From Puccinia triticina (taxonomy: Eukaryota > Basidiomycota > Pucciniomycetes > Pucciniales > Pucciniaceae): a stretch of DNA of 64,000 nucleotides. Position 1 is the first letter of the stretch. Each line of letters starts with the position of its first letter. The position numbers were made by a program, and so were the translations under genes. The stretch is taken from NCBI RefSeq assembly GCF_026914185.1, contig NC_070559.1, forward strand, positions 1,798,001-1,862,000. The letters are read 5' to 3'. The notes beneath the pieces were generated by a model, which worked only from the letters and a program-made list of their open reading frames with translations, ran no database searches and was not told where the DNA came from. Positions 9,468 through 18,900 of this stretch are shown piece after piece.

Positions 9468-11627
9468 GTGAAGATTTTCAGGAGCAAGATGGCCGAACCT
9501 GCCGCCGTGGAAGCTGTGAAGATCAAGCCGCCGCACGGAAAGAGCCTGAAGTTCGATGGGACGAACGTTGAACGCTTTTTACACCAGTATCAAGTCGCCG
9601 CTCGTTTGGACAAGGCGTCCGGGCAAGATATGGCCGAGCAGCTGTTTTTCTTTGTGGACGACTCTCTTCTCGATGTTCTGGAGACCCTGGAAGGCTACGA
9701 GCCGCCGAACTGGCCTAAGCTGAAGGCATCGATGCTGTCGTACTGGGGAGAGATTGACTTGGCAAAATTTACGGCGCGAGACATCAAAGTTTTGACGGAG
9801 GGATGGGTCGCGCGCGGAGGATTTTCCTCTGTTGAGGACTATCAGGCCTTTAGGAAGCATTGGGAGCCCATCCAAGCCTATCTTCTCGCCAAGGATCATA
9901 TCGAGTCCGTGGAGGAGATTCGTAACAACTACTATCAGTCATTCTCGTTAGCCGTTCAGGATCGAATCCGAGATCAGCTTCTTAAAGACAACACGATGAT
10001 CACGACAGCCGACAACTGCTTCAAGTTACCAAAATTTGAGGTTCTCAAGGCGGCAATCACCGAAGTAATGAGAAGGCAGACAGCACTGATTTTTGAGGAT
10101 TCGAAGGCGTCGAAACCAGTGGCACCCGCGACTTTGGCCGAGGCAAATGGTATCATGCAGAGGATGGGAGAGGAGAAGCGCCCGAAGGCGGTAGCGGCCC
10201 CACCAAAGCCCATCCCAACTTTGGACGAGCTGTCAAAAATGTTTGAGGCGTTCGAACAGAAGCTCGACCAGAAGCTAGCCTCGGTACCCGCCAAACCATC
10301 ACAGTCGCAGAATCCGAGGGGTCCGATGGTGTGCTTTTACTGTCACCGGGAGGGACACGGGACCGCGCGTTGTTTCGAGCTCCAGAAGGATAAGGACGAC
10401 AACCTCGTAGAGCAGAAGGGCACGAATTTTTTCTTGCCGAACGGAGCGTTGATACCTTGGGACTCTACCAGGCCGATTCGTCACGTGGTAGCGTCGTTTC
10501 AACCTACTCGAGCTGCCGCAAGTCAGGCGACGACGGAGCCTGTTGCAGGATTTAAAGTTGGTTGTGGTTCTCTTCAACCTTGGTACCCGCCAGCAGTGTC
10601 GTCTCAGTCATTCTCAGGAGTTTATGAGGCCAACCCGGCGGGAAGGAAGCGGCATGAAGACTCGAAGCCTTATAAGGCCCCAGCCGTCCCTCTCAGTGCC
10701 GTGAAGCGCCCTATCCGCCGGGCACCAACCCCGCCTGTTCCCGAAGAAAGAAGTGCAATGGACGAGGAGGCGGAGCTTTTCGAGCGCAGTCCTGGAGGCG
10801 ACCCAACGCACGAGCTGTCTCCCGATCGCCCCACGACTCCGCCGACGCCTACAAAGGCTGCTGGTCCGAAAGTGCGCTTTGAAAGAGAGGTCTCGCGCGA
10901 ACACCCGAATGCGGTTGACGGCGTATTGCGAAAGATCGCCGCGTTGAAGGTGCCCGGCATCACGGTATCGGAACTCATGGCGATCTCTCCCTCTATAGCC
11001 GAAGGCATGAAGAAATGGGTATCTAGACGGCGCGTGGAGGTTGGAACCGAAGAGCTGAAGGTGAACTCCGGGACGTTGGCTGAGGTCTCTGACAGGGATC
11101 TGGGAACCGACCCAAACCTTTACTCCTGCCCCCTGGGATATTTGCCGTGTCTCATTGGGGACGATGAGACTTCAGCGTCTCCCCTTATTGACTCGGGCTC
11201 TCAATTGAATCTGATCTCAGACGCCATGGCCAACAAGTTTAATCTGAGCCCTTGTGTTAACTTTGCATCGGCGGTCTACGGTATTAATAACCAGGCCTGT
11301 GAATTGATGGGTGTAGCTGAAGACGTGCAGGTCCGGATCGGCAAGTTGTTGGTGAAGACGTGTCACTTTTGGATCACAAAGATGGACGGGCCGCTGATCT
11401 TAGGTCGGCCTTTCTTAATGGATATTGCTGCTACATTGGCGTTCTCACCCCAATCGGGCGAGAAGCTTATCATACCGGACGCTACTGGAAGAAACATCGA
11501 GGTTTCTTTGTGTTTGACTGGGTCAGGTCGATGGGAGCGTGATTTCCCAGGTCAGGGTCGTAAGGCGGTGCTCACTCATGTGGCGCGGCTCCCCGACGAT
11601 TTTTCGGAGGATCGTCCTTTTTTATGA
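9468..11627 (+). CDS. Element 2 ORF1: gag with zinc knuckle and aspartic protease
   Basis: 719 codons. The likely functional start is the ATG at 9489 (MAEPAAVEAVKIKPPHGKSL), although an in-frame ATG at 9468 exists. A retrotransposon capsid-like region covers about the first 280 residues. A CCHC knuckle, CFYCHREGHGTARC, is encoded near 10332. A basic, proline-rich middle follows. The protease has the active-site motif LIDSGSQLNLIS (near 11186) and a downstream LILGRPFL motif typical of retropepsins. ORF1 ends in an ATGA overlap with ORF2 (11624-11627), so pol expression needs reinitiation or another recoding route. Role: virus-like particle assembly and polyprotein cleavage, known for the family. 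Confidence 0.88.
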   Translation: MKIFRSKMAEPAAVEAVKIKPPHGKSLKFDGTNVERFLHQYQVAARLDKASGQDMAEQLFFFVDDSLLDVLETLEGYEPPNWPKLKASMLSYWGEIDLAKFTARDIKVLTEGWVARGGFSSVEDYQAFRKHWEPIQAYLLAKDHIESVEEIRNNYYQSFSLAVQDRIRDQLLKDNTMITTADNCFKLPKFEVLKAAITEVMRRQTALIFEDSKASKPVAPATLAEANGIMQRMGEEKRPKAVAAPPKPIPTLDELSKMFEAFEQKLDQKLASVPAKPSQSQNPRGPMVCFYCHREGHGTARCFELQKDKDDNLVEQKGTNFFLPNGALIPWDSTRPIRHVVASFQPTRAAASQATTEPVAGFKVGCGSLQPWYPPAVSSQSFSGVYEANPAGRKRHEDSKPYKAPAVPLSAVKRPIRRAPTPPVPEERSAMDEEAELFERSPGGDPTHELSPDRPTTPPTPTKAAGPKVRFEREVSREHPNAVDGVLRKIAALKVPGITVSELMAISPSIAEGMKKWVSRRRVEVGTEELKVNSGTLAEVSDRDLGTDPNLYSCPLGYLPCLIGDDETSASPLIDSGSQLNLISDAMANKFNLSPCVNFASAVYGINNQACELMGVAEDVQVRIGKLLVKTCHFWITKMDGPLILGRPFLMDIAATLAFSPQSGEKLIIPDATGRNIEVSLCLTGSGRWERDFPGQGRKAVLTHVARLPDDFSEDRPFL

Positions 11628-11902
11628 ACACAGTTGGTTCGGTACTCGGCAGTTTTAATCTAGATGCTCGAACTCTCGCCGTCGAATCGACTCATCTCTC
11701 AGAGTATCATTGGCCCGGTTTTCTTTTCACTTCTTCTTTCAGTCACCAAATCATCAAACCCGAAAAACATTCACAGATAATCAAAAAAAGCAAACAGAAG
11801 ATCGGTTCTCAGTTTCATCCCAGTTTCAAGTCTCAATTGTACATTAGAAGAGGTGCGGGAGAGGAGAAAAAGGGTATTTCGTGGGGCATTAGCGGGACAG
11901 AA

Positions 11903-12003
11903 GTAAGTCCCATTCATTGTGCACCTCCGGGCATCTCTACGCGCGTCGAAAACATTACATGCCACGCTGTGAGCCGCCCCTGTTTGCCCTCCTTCTTTTC
12001 CAG
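11903..12003 (+). repeat. Intron-like repeat 2 (inside ORF2)
   Basis: 101 nt, the same length as repeat 1, from GTAAGTCCCATTC to CTTCTTTTCCAG. Most of its first 75 nt match repeat 1, including TGCACCTCCGGGCATCTC. ORF2 reads straight through it without a stop, so it could be retained or spliced. Confidence 0.75.
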
Positions 12004-12029
12004 TACCGTCAACCCTTCAAATCCAGATC

Positions 12030-12505
12030 ATAGTCTCCGAGAAGAGAATAAACTATCCTCGATTTGTCACAAGGAGGCCTCAGCCCCATCACGGGAACCC
12101 TCCTCAAGTCCTAAATTCTCGTTTCAGGAGAAGTCTCAAGATTCAAAATGTGATTGTCTCTGCGAAGAGAATAAACTACTTCTCCTCCGCGAAGAGGCTA
12201 AACTAATTACGTCTTATGACGGCCTCCGTGACGAGGGTAAACTATTTTCCTCGGAAACAGAGGCCCAAGCACGTAAACAGGATTCGGAGATACCACGGAG
12301 GATTGGGAGTAGCAAAGTAAGTTCCTCCCAATATGCACCTCCGAGGCATGATGCTTCTCCGTCGTCGAAAACCCTGCCCTGTGCCACTCTGGTGAGCCAC
12401 AACCCAGATTTTGGTGCTTTTCCTTCAGGATCTGGCGCGACAGGAAGCGCGGCGTGCGGAGCGGAGCTCCGCAACGAGCTTAAACTATGCTCTCTTGGAA
12501 TGGAG
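12030..12505 (+). repeat. Repeated L-x-(E/D)-E-x-K-L motif in the ORF2 N terminus
   Basis: Five related units encode REENKLSS, CEENKLLL, REEAKLIT, RDEGKLFS and RNELKLCS, each from a GAGAAGAGAATAAACTA-like core (near 12038, 12162, 12187, 12231 and 12470). They are spaced irregularly and lie between the intron-like repeats. The function is unknown. Confidence 0.65.
12317..12428 (+). repeat. Intron-like repeat 3 (inside ORF2)
   Basis: 112 nt from GTAAGTTCCTCCCAATATGC to TTTTCCTTCAG. It shares ATGCACCTCCGAGGC and CGTCGTCGAAAACCCTGCC with repeat 4, which has the identical length. ORF2 is open across it. Confidence 0.75.
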
Positions 12506-12559
12506 TGTGAAGGAGGATTTGTAATGTTCGGGCCGTCGTGGAGGGCATATGGCGTGAAA

Positions 12560-12671
12560 GTAAGTTCCCACCAATATGCACCTCCGAGGCGTGATGCTCC
12601 CCCGTCGTCGAAAACCCTGCCGCGTGCCACATACGTGAGCAAAGACTTCCTGGAAGGACTCTCCTTTTCAG
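12560..12671 (+). repeat. Intron-like repeat 4 (inside ORF2)
   Basis: 112 nt from GTAAGTTCCCACCAATATGC to CTCTCCTTTTCAG, the closest relative of repeat 3. The conserved TGCCAC and GTGAGC boxes are present. ORF2 is open across it. Confidence 0.75.
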
Positions 12672-15600
12672 ATAAGGCGGCATTCGGAAGCTGGGCGGAG
12701 CATCGGACGCGTCTTCTTATGGATTCTGGGCTCCGGTACAACGCGCAGGTGGATTTGGCGCGATCATGGAAGGAGGGCGTCTACTTGGCGTTGGCGGCCA
12801 AGTACAAACCGGTCGCCAAGAAGGTCAAACCGGTGAATCAGCCGATGCCACAGGAATTGAACCCACCGCTTCGCCGCCCGCCTCTTTCACGTGACCCGTA
12901 TAAAGGCTTATCTCACTCTCTAGCCGGACCGTTTGTACCCAAGGGTCGAGTAACTGAGGAGCGCCTTTTGGTGGTTAACTTTGGCCCGGAGGGCTGGCTC
13001 TACCCGGACGAATTGTCTTTGATTAAGAACGTCCTGGCGGAGCGCAACCTCGCCATTGCCTTCACCAAGGATGAGCGTGGACTGCTGAAGGAGACCTACG
13101 GACTTCCCTACATCATACCCGTCGTTGAACACAAACCGTGGCAGAAGAGAAAGATTCCGATTCCGGCCGCCAAGGCTGAAGAGTATATCCGCATCATCCG
13201 GGAAAGAGTTCGAAATGGCTTGTACGAGCAGTCAACGTCGAGCTATTCGAGCCCGGTCTTCTGCGTACTCAAGGGAAACGGTAAACTTCGGGTGGTACAC
13301 GATCTCCAACCGTTGAATAAAGTTACGATCCGGGACGCAGGGGTCCCGCCCGCTACAGAGGAATTTGTTGAGTCTTTCTCAGGCCGAGCGTGTTATGGTC
13401 TTGGTGATATTATGGGCGGCTACAACGAGCGAGCGTTACATCCCATTTCCCGGCCCTTGACTACTTTCAACACGCCTCTAGGTCGGTTCCAGTTGACCCG
13501 GCTCCCTCAAGGAGCCACGAATTCCGTGGCAGTCTACCAGGCGCAAATGGTCTGGATATTGCAGGATGAGATCCCTGAGCACGCCGGCATCTTCATCAAT
13601 GATGGGGGTATCAAAGGCCCAAAATCCGACTATGGCAACGAGACGTTATCTTGGAATTGCAGAATCCAACGTTTCATTTGGGAATACGCTGAAGTTCTGG
13701 AGCGCATCCTGTTCCAGATTGAGGAGTCGGGCTTGACGGTTTCGGCTTCGAAGCTTGCTGCCTGCGTACCCGCTCTAGAGATTGTAGGCCATGTGGTCTG
13801 TAAGGCAGGCCGCAAGATGGCCGCTAGTAAAGTCAACAAGATCACATCCTGGCCAACTCCCGTCAACGCTACCGAAGTTCGGGGTTTCCTCGGGGTCGTC
13901 GTCTATGTCCGGATTTTTATTCCCTCATTATCTCAGATTTGCCTGCCCTTAAGGCGTTTGACACGCAAGGACTCGGAATGGAATTGGACCGAAGACTGCG
14001 AGCAAGCTTTTCAGGAGCTCAAGGAGCTGGTGGGCAAAGATATTGTGCTCGTCAAAATTGATTATGGGCCCAATGCCGGAAAGCTTAAGCTCGCTGTTGA
14101 CTCCAGCTTTCACGCTGCTGGCGCCGTTCTCACTCAGGCTGATGACAATGGCCTCGATCGCCCGGCCCTCTACGAATCCCTCCTTTTCTCCGAGGTAGAA
14201 TCGCGCTATTCCCAGTCTAAGTTAGAACTATGTGGTGTAGCCAGAATCCTGAAGAAGCTCCAGACGGTTCTGTGGGGCCAGTACTTCGAACTGCAGGTAG
14301 ACGCCCAGTCATTGATTCAGATGATCAACGCCCCTAGTCTACCGAACGCGCCAATGACGCGCTGGGTAGCGTTCATTCAGTTGTTTTCTTTCGAGATAGT
14401 ACACCGTCCTGGCAAGTCTTTCACCATGCCCAATGGCCTTTCCCGCCGCCCGCAGGGAGACGACGAATCAGATCCCCCATCCGATTTTGACGAAGAATCT
14501 CCTTTGATCCGTCCGGTGTATTCATTCGCGGCGGAGGCAGGAGAATACTCGGGCTACCAAGAAGGGTATTGGCGTCAAATGGAGCTGTTCCTATCGTCGT
14601 TGATTAAACCTCAGGGAATGGAAGCCGAGAAATTTCGCGCCTTAAAGAGAAGATCCACAGATTTCTTTCTTCAGCATGGCAGGCTTATGAAGAGGGGCAG
14701 CCCGCTTCCCAGGATTGTCATCACTATCCCCGCTAAACAGGAGGAAGTTCTTCAACAGTTACACGAGAATTTGGGCCATAGGGGAGTGACGGAAACCTAT
14801 CGACGGGTCTCGGAGCGTTTCTGGTGGCCCTCCTTGAAGCAATCCGTGGCGCGCTGGTGTCAAAGCTGCGACGCCTGTCAGAGGCGCAGTCTCCGGCGGC
14901 CCTTGGAGCAGCGGTACCCAACAGGAGAGTCTACGGTGTTTGGACGAGTGGCGATGGATGCTGTGCACTTGAAGGCAGGCGGAGCTAAGTATCTCATAGT
15001 TGCACGGGATGATTTCTCCGGCTGGGTGGAGGCTAAGATCTTAAATAATCTCACTTCAGAGGCGGTGGCCTCTTTCCTCCAAGAACATTGGACAATGCGT
15101 TACGGGCCGGCTCAATCTTATTCCACCAACGGCGGCTCAGAGTTCTGCGGCGCGTTGGCTGACATGCTGCGCGCTTTACCAGGACAGCACCGAGTATCGA
15201 CACCCTACTACCCGGAGGGGCAGGGCATGGTCGAGCGGGGACACGCACCGTTGAAGGCTGCTCTAGTCAAGTTAGCGGGTGAGAGCGGCAAGCACTGCCG
15301 CAAGTTTCTTCCGTTAGTGCTGTTTGCGGATTGAATCTCGACCAAGCGCACCACAGGGTACTCCCCATATGAGTTGCTTTTCGGACAACGGGCAGTATTG
15401 CCCATCGACCTGGAAATGGAGTCCTATCTCGGCGTGGACTGGGAATCGGTACGAACAACCTCGGATCTTCTGGCGGCTAGGTCGATTCAGCTGGAGAGAA
15501 GCGAAGAGACGCGGGGCATAGCCCATCGCAAAATGATGGAGGCACGCCGCGAGTCAGTCCAATATTGGACCAACAAGCGTTCCGGCCGGCTCCGCGGAGC

Positions 15601-15819
15601 CCTTGCGCCGGGGGAAATGGTCATGGCGTATAACCGGTCACTAGAAACGCAGTGGGGTCAGTTATTCGCTCATCGGTGGAATGGGCCTTACCGCGTCGTC
15701 CGCCAAGTCGAGGGAGGCTCTTACATCTTGGCTGAGCTGGACGGCACCGAGCTCAAGAGGCGCTTCGCGGCCGATCAAGTCAAGAAGTATTTTTCGCGCA
15801 AGGTTTTGGAGGAACAAAA

Positions 15820-15942
15820 GTAAGTTCCATCCAATAGTGCACCTCCTAGGGTAACTCTACACGTCGTCAAAGCATCACATGCCACTCTGTGAGCCATACC
15901 GTCGCGGTTTTCTTTTTTTTTTTTTTTTTTCCTGTCCGGCAG
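15820..15942 (+). repeat. Intron-like repeat 5 (overlaps the pol stop codon)
   Basis: 123 nt from GTAAGTTCCATCC to a long T tract and CCTGTCCGGCAG. The TAA that ends pol (15821-15823) is formed by the GTAAGT itself, so splicing here would remove the stop. The internal blocks TGCACCTCC, TGCCACTCTGTGAGCC match repeat 1 closely. Confidence 0.75.
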
Positions 15943-15987
15943 CACGTAACCAAGAGCAGCGTGCAGTCTAGGGACAGACTGCAAACT

Positions 15988-15996
15988 GGGGGAAGA
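15988..15996 (+). other. Polypurine tract of element 2
   Basis: GGGGGAAGA lies directly before the TG of the 3' LTR at 15997, the expected place for plus-strand DNA priming. Confidence 0.75.
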
Positions 15997-16845
15997 TGTG
16001 GAGTTCTGGGGCGCACTCAGGATGAAAATGCACGGGCAAGATCTCAAGGCTCAACCGCGCGGCGGGCGCTGCATCCTCAAGACGTATCAGGATTTTCTTT
16101 TCTTCATGGTCTATCCTTCCCCCTTCCCTAAGTCTCCCTAACTCTCCGTCCTGTCTCTTTTCTTTTCCTTTCCTTCCTTCCTTCTTTCTTTCTCTCCTAT
16201 TATTCCCCCTTCTCTTCCTCACCTGTGTTGGTTTTCTTTATTACTTTGGTTGTTTTCTTTTTCTTGTTGTCTTAGACATTTTTTCCTAGGTATCAGTGGA
16301 GTGGGTTGGTTTTTGTTTTGAGTTTTGTTTGGTTTTGTTCTTTTCTTTTTTCTCATCCTCTCATCCTAGTTGTACGGGCGCGGCGGGCACAAGGGCTCGT
16401 CGCGCGGCATGTTGCGGGCCTGAATCCAAGTCAGCCAAACTTGGAGGAAGGATCCGCATGGTATCCACCTCTGAACCACGAGGAATATCATCACCTTTTT
16501 GAGTTCTTGAGCTTATTGATCCCGGGCCATGTAGATCCTTCCCCGCATACTTCTGAGTTTTGAGTACCCGAGACTTCCGAGTTTCTTTTATCTGATCACC
16601 TCCCGATAATCCCGACGACCGCGCCGGCTTCCTTCTATCCTTATCTGAGCTTTTTTACCCAACCAAACCCGCCGAGGGTATTCCAACCCCCTCGTTTCCT
16701 CTCAATAAATCCCCCCCCCCCCCCCCAACAGCTATCACACCTTTCAACCCGTATCCGATACTTCTCGCAGGACCACCGACGAGGGCAGCACTCAGCACCA
16801 TCCCCTCAACCGACTGCCACGGCTCAGACCCGACAGGAGTCCATA
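15997..16845 (+). repeat. 3' LTR of element 2
   Basis: 849 bp, near-identical to 8269-9115. It is followed by the TCGG target duplication at 16846-16849. Two positions tell a story: the 5' LTR has TTTTGACCC (9012-9020) where this LTR has TTTCAACCC (16742-16750), both derivable from a TCGA. Confidence 0.92.
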
Positions 16846-17630
16846 TCGGGCACAACGAAACCGCTTCGGCGGCTGCGATGCTGTCCCGTTGCTTGGCCGT
16901 CGCCTTCGCCTGTGCTGTTTGATGATCCAAAGAGTGTATCCGCTTGCCAGCGGTTCCTAAACAATCTGGTTGGGTGTGGGGAATGGGGAACTCACATCGC
17001 GGGAGTGTTTCACCGCACGTAGTGCGCACCCCCTCGTCAAATACCCTTGCTTGCCTCCCTACGGGCTCCACCCCGTCGCTGGAGGTTGTTGTCGGGCAAG
17101 ACGCAACCGCTTCGACGGCCGCGACGTGATCTAAGTTGGAGTGTTCTGGGTGCTCCCGGAAGCGGTGCTCCTTCCAATTGATCAGGTGTCCGTATTGGCG
17201 GATCCAAGGCATGCCCAGGATTCCGTCATAGGAGTCCTTCAGCCTCGTGACAATAAAAGTTGTTGGAGCTTGGTCGTTGTCGAGCCTTAAGTCGATCTCT
17301 CTAGAGGTCCTGTTCCTTGATCCGTTGAAATCTGAGATGATTCTCTCACTCAGCATTGGTCTGCACCGCAGACCGTGTTTGTCAATGAAGTTGTCACTCA
17401 TGACACTGTGGGTGGCACCCGAGTCAATGAGGAATAAGGTGCGATGGGTTGTGGCTCTGAGAGAATGTGTAGTATTGATTGCTAAGGAGAGGAGCATTTG
17501 GGGATCTGAGGTATTAAAAGGGGTAATACTACTCGTTCCAAGTTCTGCTACTACAGGATCTCTGATGCTCGGGGGAGGCACAACCTTCACTCCCAAGCAT
17601 CACCATTTTTTGACTCTTCCGCCCGCCCAG
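16846..17630 (-). pseudogene. Element 1 pol start: aspartic protease and linker modules
   Basis: The minus-strand frame encodes a retropepsin-like domain with FLIDSGATHSVMS (active-site DSG), FIVTRLKDSYDGILGMPW and WKEHRF, matching element 3 residue by residue. A linker module follows (VEPVGRQARVFDEG ... PRCEF ... TAGKRIHSLDH). A second module is then broken by element 2 at 16846. The open frame running on to 16655 beyond that point reads LTR sequence and is not real protein. Confidence 0.85.
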
Positions 17631-17716
17631 CGCTCTCGCTCGTCCCCTGGCCCGTGGTCAAACGTCGAACTTGCTCTTCCAACTCGGCGATCCGGATTGC
17701 CGCCTTTCCTTTTCCC

Positions 17717-18576
17717 TTAAACTCCTTTGGGCACTCCCTTGCAATGTGACCTTTGTCGCCGCAAAAAAAAACAAAGTCCGGATCTCATCATGTTGGCCTT
17801 TTCTTTGGCTGAGAGTTGCCCGCGCATCGCCGACAGGTCTATGGCGTTAGGGTCGACGGTGGTCATATTGGTACCGTTGATTTCATTGTCAATTTCAACG
17901 CTAGGTTTCTGAGATCGGCAAGCTGATTGAAATGAACCCGCGCAAGGACCAGGGCCAACCGAATGTCTTTCTTCAAGCCTTGTTGATATTGACTCATGAG
18001 GGTCGTCGTTTCCCACCCGGCGTCGGCGGCGTACTGGTTGAAAAGGAAGGTGTAGTGCGACACAGTCTTTGTTTGTTTCAATTGACGCAGCGCTTTCTGG
18101 GCCCGAGACTTCTTCTCCGTGTCGTAAAACATCATTTGGAACAATGTTGAAAATTTGATGTAAGAAACTGGATGGCCGGCGAACAGCTTTGCTGTGTATG
18201 GTTGAGCCCAAGCACTCGCCTGTCCTGTCAGATACAAAATCGGGAATATGACCTTGGTGCGGCTGTCCGGGAATAATCTGGGGTTTGAGATAACGTAAAG
18301 GCCTATTTGGTTGACATACGCCTCCGCCTTCGCTCCCCGGGTTCCATTGTACTTGTCCGGAGTCCCTATCTTGGGGCCCTTCGCCAGTGCTTCCGCCTGT
18401 GGTTGTTGCTGATCCTGGTGTTGGTCTAGGACAACAGGTACGACCGCTGGGGCAACCATCCCGGCTCGAGCAGCTGCAAGATTGGCCTCGGCTCGTTGAC
18501 AGAGCCCGCGTTCCTCTTGGATCGTGGCGGAGAGTTCGTCCAATCGTTTGCGCAACGCTGCCGCTTTGTCAGCCAT
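17717..18576 (-). pseudogene. Element 1 gag (frameshifted)
   Basis: Starts MADKAAALRKRLDELSATIQ and continues through a retrotransposon gag domain (GTPDKYNGTRGAKAEAYVNQ, LTGQASAWAQPY, LMSQYQQGLKKDIRLAL). Alignment with the element 3 gag shows two frame breaks. One falls near 17890, where NLALKIDNEING is expected and the frame jumps to another ORF. The other falls in the zinc knuckle, where a poly-A/T run makes CFFLRRQRSHC out of the expected CCHC pattern. The copy is decayed. Confidence 0.85.
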
Positions 18577-18705
18577 CGGATTGTAGTTGTTAGCTTTTGA
18601 TTTCTGTCTTAGTTTCTGGTTCTTGGTTCTGGTTCGGTTCAATTCTGGTTCTTGTTTCTGGTTCGGTTCGAGTTATTTCGATTCTGGCCTTGTCCCCTGT
18701 ATGAG

Positions 18706-18716
18706 ATCCAGCAATA
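18706..18716 (-). other. Self-priming site of element 1
   Basis: On the minus strand ATTGCTGGAT follows the LTR end after one T. It is perfectly complementary to ATCCAGCAAT inside the LTR (18775-18784). No tRNA-type TGG primer site is present. Element 3 has the same arrangement with a compensatory base change. Confidence 0.7.
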
Positions 18717-18900
18717 TGTAAGGGTTGGTCTAGGGGAGGGGGCTTGGGTCTGGGTCTCTTGGTAAAGTAGGTAGATTGCTGGATGGGGAGAGTATGATGA
18801 TCTCTCCCCGGTTCCCCTATGTGCATGGGAACTGTGACATGTAAGTACAACTGTAACATGTCCCTAAGGAGGCTATGGCGCGCGGGCGCAGCTCATAACA
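18717..18900 (-). repeat. 5' LTR of element 1
   Basis: 184 bp, on the minus strand TGTTATGAGC to CCCTTACA, homologous along its length to the 186-bp LTR of element 3 (59883-60068). The outer boundary at 18900 is set by that alignment and the terminal TG. Confidence 0.85.

Larger units (their letters stand above)
11624..15823 (+). pseudogene. Element 2 ORF2: reverse transcriptase, RNase H, integrase (one nonsense codon)
   Basis: A single frame from 11624 to the TAA at 15821-15823, interrupted by TGA at 15332-15334. The first 370 or so residues are an unusual region with three intron-like repeats and EENKL-type motifs. RT follows, with LRVVHDLQPLNKVT and LPQGATNSV; its active-site box reads FIND where Asp-Asp is expected (N at 13598-13600). 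RNase H starts near LKLAVDSSFHAAGAVL. Integrase has an HHCC finger (HENLGHRGV...CQSCDACQRR), Asp in MDAVH, Asn in TNGGSEF where the second catalytic Asp is expected, and Glu in GMVERGH. After the stop the same frame continues with the integrase C-terminal domain (GYSPYELLFG, HRWNGPYRVV). At least two catalytic residues and the frame are damaged. Confidence 0.88.
8269..16845 (+). mobile_element. Ty3/Gypsy element 2: full length, nested in element 1
   Basis: Two near-identical LTRs (8269-9115 and 15997-16845, TGTGGAGTTC start) bound an internal region with a primer site, gag-protease ORF, pol ORF and a purine tract. The 4-bp TCGG at 8265-8268 is repeated at 16846-16849. The joined flanks regenerate a sequence parallel to the sister module at 17081-17110, which confirms the insertion site. 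LTRs differ at roughly 15 positions plus homopolymer lengths (about 98% identity by eye), so insertion is fairly recent. Catalytic substitutions and a nonsense codon in pol make this copy probably defective. Confidence 0.93.
6135..18900 (-). mobile_element. Ty3/Gypsy element 1: old, 3'-truncated, split by element 2
   Basis: Minus-strand order is LTR (18717-18900), primer site, gag (18576-17717), protease (about 17600-17150), a linker of repeated modules, then RT and RNase H (8268-6135). Element 2 (8269-16845) sits in the linker. Removing it restores a continuous linker that parallels the neighbouring module at 17081-17110. No integrase and no 3' LTR remain; homology stops near 6135. It is the same family as element 3 at the right end of the window. 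Confidence 0.9.

Noticed and set aside
16655..16845. C-terminal extension of the element 1 protease ORF, glycine-rich
   Set aside because: This part is the element 2 LTR read on the minus strand; the true element 1 frame resumes at 8268.
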